A stretch of DNA of 64,000 nt from Diphasiastrum complanatum. Its lineage: Eukaryota; Streptophyta; Lycopodiopsida; Lycopodiales; Lycopodiaceae. A model generated the notes under the pieces. The model saw nothing but the letters and a program-made list of their open reading frames with translations. It was not told where the DNA came from and made no database searches. The stretch lies in NCBI GenBank assembly GCA_029204225.1, contig CM055106.1, positions 33,388,361-33,452,360 on the forward strand. The letters are read 5' to 3'. Numbering within the stretch: the first letter of the stretch is position 1; each line of letters begins with the position of its first letter. Positions 61,198 to 64,000 of the stretch are shown in pieces. A program made the translations under genes and the position numbers.

Positions 61198-61680
61198 GCT
61201 CTTTGGGGGAATGGAATGGTGGTTGGAGATCATTCTCTTCAAAAGCCCCCATGTGACCCATGGGCTGCATGGTCCTAAACCCACTTTCCAATGCCCCTAA
61301 AAGTTTTTCGAGTAGTAGACTTAAAAACACTTTTTGACGTTGGAGGATTCTGTGTGGGCAAGCCCTTCTCCACCCATATTGTGTGTGTGGCTTCGATGCA
61401 CGTAAATTGAACCCTCATTACAATGCAACAAACAACTCAGCCACATCTGAAGTGTTGAGAATCGGTACCAGTACACCCCTCATTGTGATTTGTGACCCCT
61501 CATTGTGATGTGGAGAGAATTAAATTTAAGGTCGACCATATGCAAATACCCGTTAACTCAATTCTAAACCTAGCGGTAACTTTAAGTCCCCATATGCACA
61601 AGAGAAGATATGAGCTTGCGACTAGAACTTGTGGCTATGAACTCAATGAAAAGTGGCCTTGTCTCCAAAAATTACTATTG

Positions 61681-61749
61681 AACTGGTGGACCGAAATTTG
61701 GGCGCTATACCTTGAACTGGTCAACCCAAATTTGGGCGCTATACCTTGT
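61681..61749. repeat. 34-bp tandem duplication
   Basis: Two nearly identical units sharing aaatttgggcgctatacctt. Confidence 0.9.
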
Positions 61750-62385
61750 TGTGAATTGGCCTCTTTGCTTAGTGTGTCATGATTCAAAATCGTGTTGGCA
61801 ATCAATGTAAATATGTATACATGCATCCATAGGCCTATAGGGAAAGTAGTCAATACCAAACATTTTGTTGTCTTCCACCATGGTAGTAGGTACACTACAA
61901 TATTATCATTAATTGTCAACTACTAAAATTGCTTAGTGTATGTAGACATTTATTGGAAAAAATTTGCATAAGATATTCAATACATCATTTGCCCTACTCT
62001 AATCAATTAATGGAGATCACTATACTATATCTTTAATTATTATGAATAATTTTAATATTTTTTTTTCTTTGTGAGATCAATGACCATTTTTGTGGTTTAG
62101 TGAATTAGAACCTCATCCTCAAGGAAAATCTCTCAAACATGCATTTGAAAACCACTTTTGAAGTACTTTGATGCCAAAATTTGGCACTTAAGCTATCGCC
62201 AGTCTACTTTGGAGCTATTCCCAAAAACTACAATAATTGCCAAAAGCAACAAGAGCTACTCATACTAGCAAGAGAGAAAATGAGTCATTTTCAAACAACT
62301 AAAACTAATAAATGGGAAGTACCTTTGTCTCCTCTTTGTATGAGCACACATAACCAAGCAACACTCTTTGGAAATCTAATGATGA

Positions 62386-62388
<3 letters not shown>

Positions 62389-62419
<31 letters not shown>
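62389..62419. repeat. (GA)n microsatellite
   Basis: About 15 GA repeats. Confidence 0.95.
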
Positions 62420-62421
<2 letters not shown>

Positions 62422-63229
62422 ATATTTATGTCTTTTTCATACCAAAAGGCATATAAGACAAATAAGTACATGTCAAGTGTGAGTACAAGAGGGAGTGTAT
62501 GCAAAACGTCTTTAAAGTTGTGAAAGAAAAATACATGTATTGTAAATTTACAGTGTTAATACCAACGATAAAAGAAATGACATAGGTGTGAATCATGATA
62601 TCACTATGTAGTGGTATAAATCCACAAATAATGTGCTAGAGACGGTGAGAATGCTATTGTTGAAGAAAGATGTAATATGTGATGTAGTGGGAGGTAAACC
62701 TTGATCCTATTGACGTTGAGTGTGAGAGGGACCTCTCCTCGTTGTAGGAGGATGACTAGGTCTGGCTGCAATGTATTTATGGAAAGTGCACTACCTCTAA
62801 ACTCTATGAGAAGTCATGCCATCATCATCCCCATCATCCTCTAAATCTAGGTCTAATTGTGGTCGTCGTCTAAAGAAAAAGGAGGTGATTTGAGGTTGTG
62901 TTTCTGGAGTACTCCAATGAGTAGGTTGGAGATCTGGTCATAGGCAAAGCATGTGAAAAAATCAGATCGCAAAGATCTAATTTTGCCTTTTGATCTTTAC
63001 CTAATTTAGAAAGCACATCTAGCTTCATTACAAATGTAGAAATCATCCATCAACTACACATAGAAGATGAAACCTCAATAAGAATCTGTCATAAACACGT
63101 AGATATGATAATTTATTGTTCTTGTCCATACAACAGCAATACAACAACAGTACTCACACGTGTGGATCCATGCACATAAGAAAAATAGCATTCTACACAC
63201 AAAATCTCACTATATCACCATTAAAATAA

Positions 63230-63715
63230 GAAAAGGAGCTCTTATGTAGGATCTCTTATGTACGCAATGATCTATACTAGGCCAGACATAGCTTTTGCAG
63301 TCAGCTCCCTAAGTCAGTATATGACCAACCCTGGTATAACACATTGGAAGGCTCTCATCAGAGTCATGAGATATTTTCGAGCTACTATAGACTTTTGCAT
63401 TTGTTATGGAGCAATCGACAACGATAAACTCAATTTACTCAGTGGTTACAAAGATGCAAGTTGGACAGGAGATATAGACACTCGTAAATCTACTTTTGGA
63501 TTTACATTCTTCCTCAACAATGGTCCAATTTCCTGGAACAGTCGCAAGCAATCTTCGATAGCTCTATCTTCTATAGAATCTGAGTATATCGCAGCCTCAC
63601 AAGTACTAAGGAAGCAATTTGCTTGAGAAACTTACTTTCAGATATCAACCTGAGTCAATATGCTCCGACATTATTATTTTTTGATAATCAAAGTGCTGCA
63701 TTCAGTTTCGTCTCA
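63230..63715 (+). pseudogene. Copia RNase H fragment
   Basis: Reads [48 protein letters not shown] and [13 protein letters not shown], then shifts frame to an FFDNQSAAF end. It is the same Copia family as 38098-39292. Its 5' part is absent, and RNase H stops before the usual C-terminal end. Confidence 0.85.
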
Positions 63716-64000
63716 GAATGTATGTGTTTCTGTAGTTCTTCGCGACTAATTATTTGTCTAATGTTTCGCGACAAATTGTTTGTCTGGTGTTTCGATGCTT
63801 AATGTTTGGCTACGTAATCATTGTAGTACTAATGATTTCAAAGTTAGTTACTATAAGAATGAACGTGATTTCTATCACTATTGTTTTGTTCGAAATTGAT
63901 AGGCGTAGTCATGCATAAAGAAAGAAAAAGACAGTTTATTCCACTTCACACGATAAGTTTTCTTTCTTGTCGTTCGAATTCTTTTTATTCGAATTCTTTT
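63716..64000. other. Unassigned right edge
   Basis: Three variants of a gtttcg/ttcgcgac phrase with ttgtctggtg-type spacers occur at 63735-63815. Nothing else is recognised. Confidence 0.4.

Larger units (their letters stand above)
60893..61300 (-). promoter_or_regulatory. RAD23: Likely RAD23 promoter and 5' UTR
   Basis: On the minus strand upstream of the ATG lies a (CT)n tract (61065-61030), typical of plant core-promoter pyrimidine patches. An ACCAATAAAA box is near 61130 and a run of 20 G (61197-61178) about 290 bases upstream. No convincing TATA box was found, which fits a constitutive gene. The transcription start is not determined. Confidence 0.5.
61301..63229. other. Intergenic sequence
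   Basis: No gene recognised. It has a 34-bp tandem duplication (aactggt at 61681 and 61715, each with aaatttgggcgctatacctt). A GA tract is at 62389-62419. An isolated exact CACACGTGTG at 63155-63164 may belong to an LTR remnant leading into the Copia fragment. Confidence 0.5.

Overview
This window is nuclear DNA of a land plant with a large, transposon-rich genome. It holds one clear housekeeping gene, RAD23, split into 12 exons over about 26.6 kb on the minus strand (34264-60892), in nested retrotransposons of several classes. The very long introns, a Penelope-type reverse transcriptase, and LINEs whose ORF1 resembles animal L1 ORF1p rather than the usual angiosperm type suggest a fern, lycophyte or gymnosperm. 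That placement is an inference. I found no tRNA, rRNA or CRISPR array.

Left third (1-15.7 kb): layered Copia elements. A decayed minus-strand Copia pol (1912-4614) is cut by an LTR of another family (4615-5333). A minus-strand gag-protease relic (7054-8148) and a foldback element follow. A nearly intact minus-strand Copia gag-pol (10606-14268) keeps its 5' LTR (14971-15629), but its RNase H end is replaced by an oppositely oriented LTR relic (10000-10605).

Middle (15.7-34 kb): a decayed minus-strand reverse transcriptase gene of Penelope-like type lies between two ~940-bp direct repeats, R1 (15708-16650) and R2 (27377-28318). Each repeat has a TATA box and a splice donor in the same orientation and ends in a 112-bp (GA)n tract. 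This gene was split by a complete Copia-like element (18390-23693) with paired LTRs and a perfect TGACC target duplication. The inserted element has a 920-codon open frame (gag, zinc knuckle, protease motif), followed by frame-preserving but catalytically dead remnants of integrase and RT. A small two-exon gene candidate sits at 30027-30671.

Right half (34-61 kb): RAD23. The gene models a 417-residue UBL-UBA-XPC-binding-UBA shuttle receptor with all splice phases consistent; one intron is GC-AG. Intron 5 (14.7 kb) contains two LINE copies, a Copia fragment and a Ty3/gypsy pol relic. Intron 3 (5.7 kb) contains a gypsy LTR/primer-binding-site relic and a GCGAGTAA-rich repeat array. Upstream of the start codon are a (GA)n tract and a 20-bp C run. 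The far right end (63.2-63.7 kb) is another Copia RNase H fragment.

A cross-cutting feature is the exact 10-bp palindrome CACACGTGTG (G-box core). It occurs at least eight times, mostly within or next to LTRs of different families.
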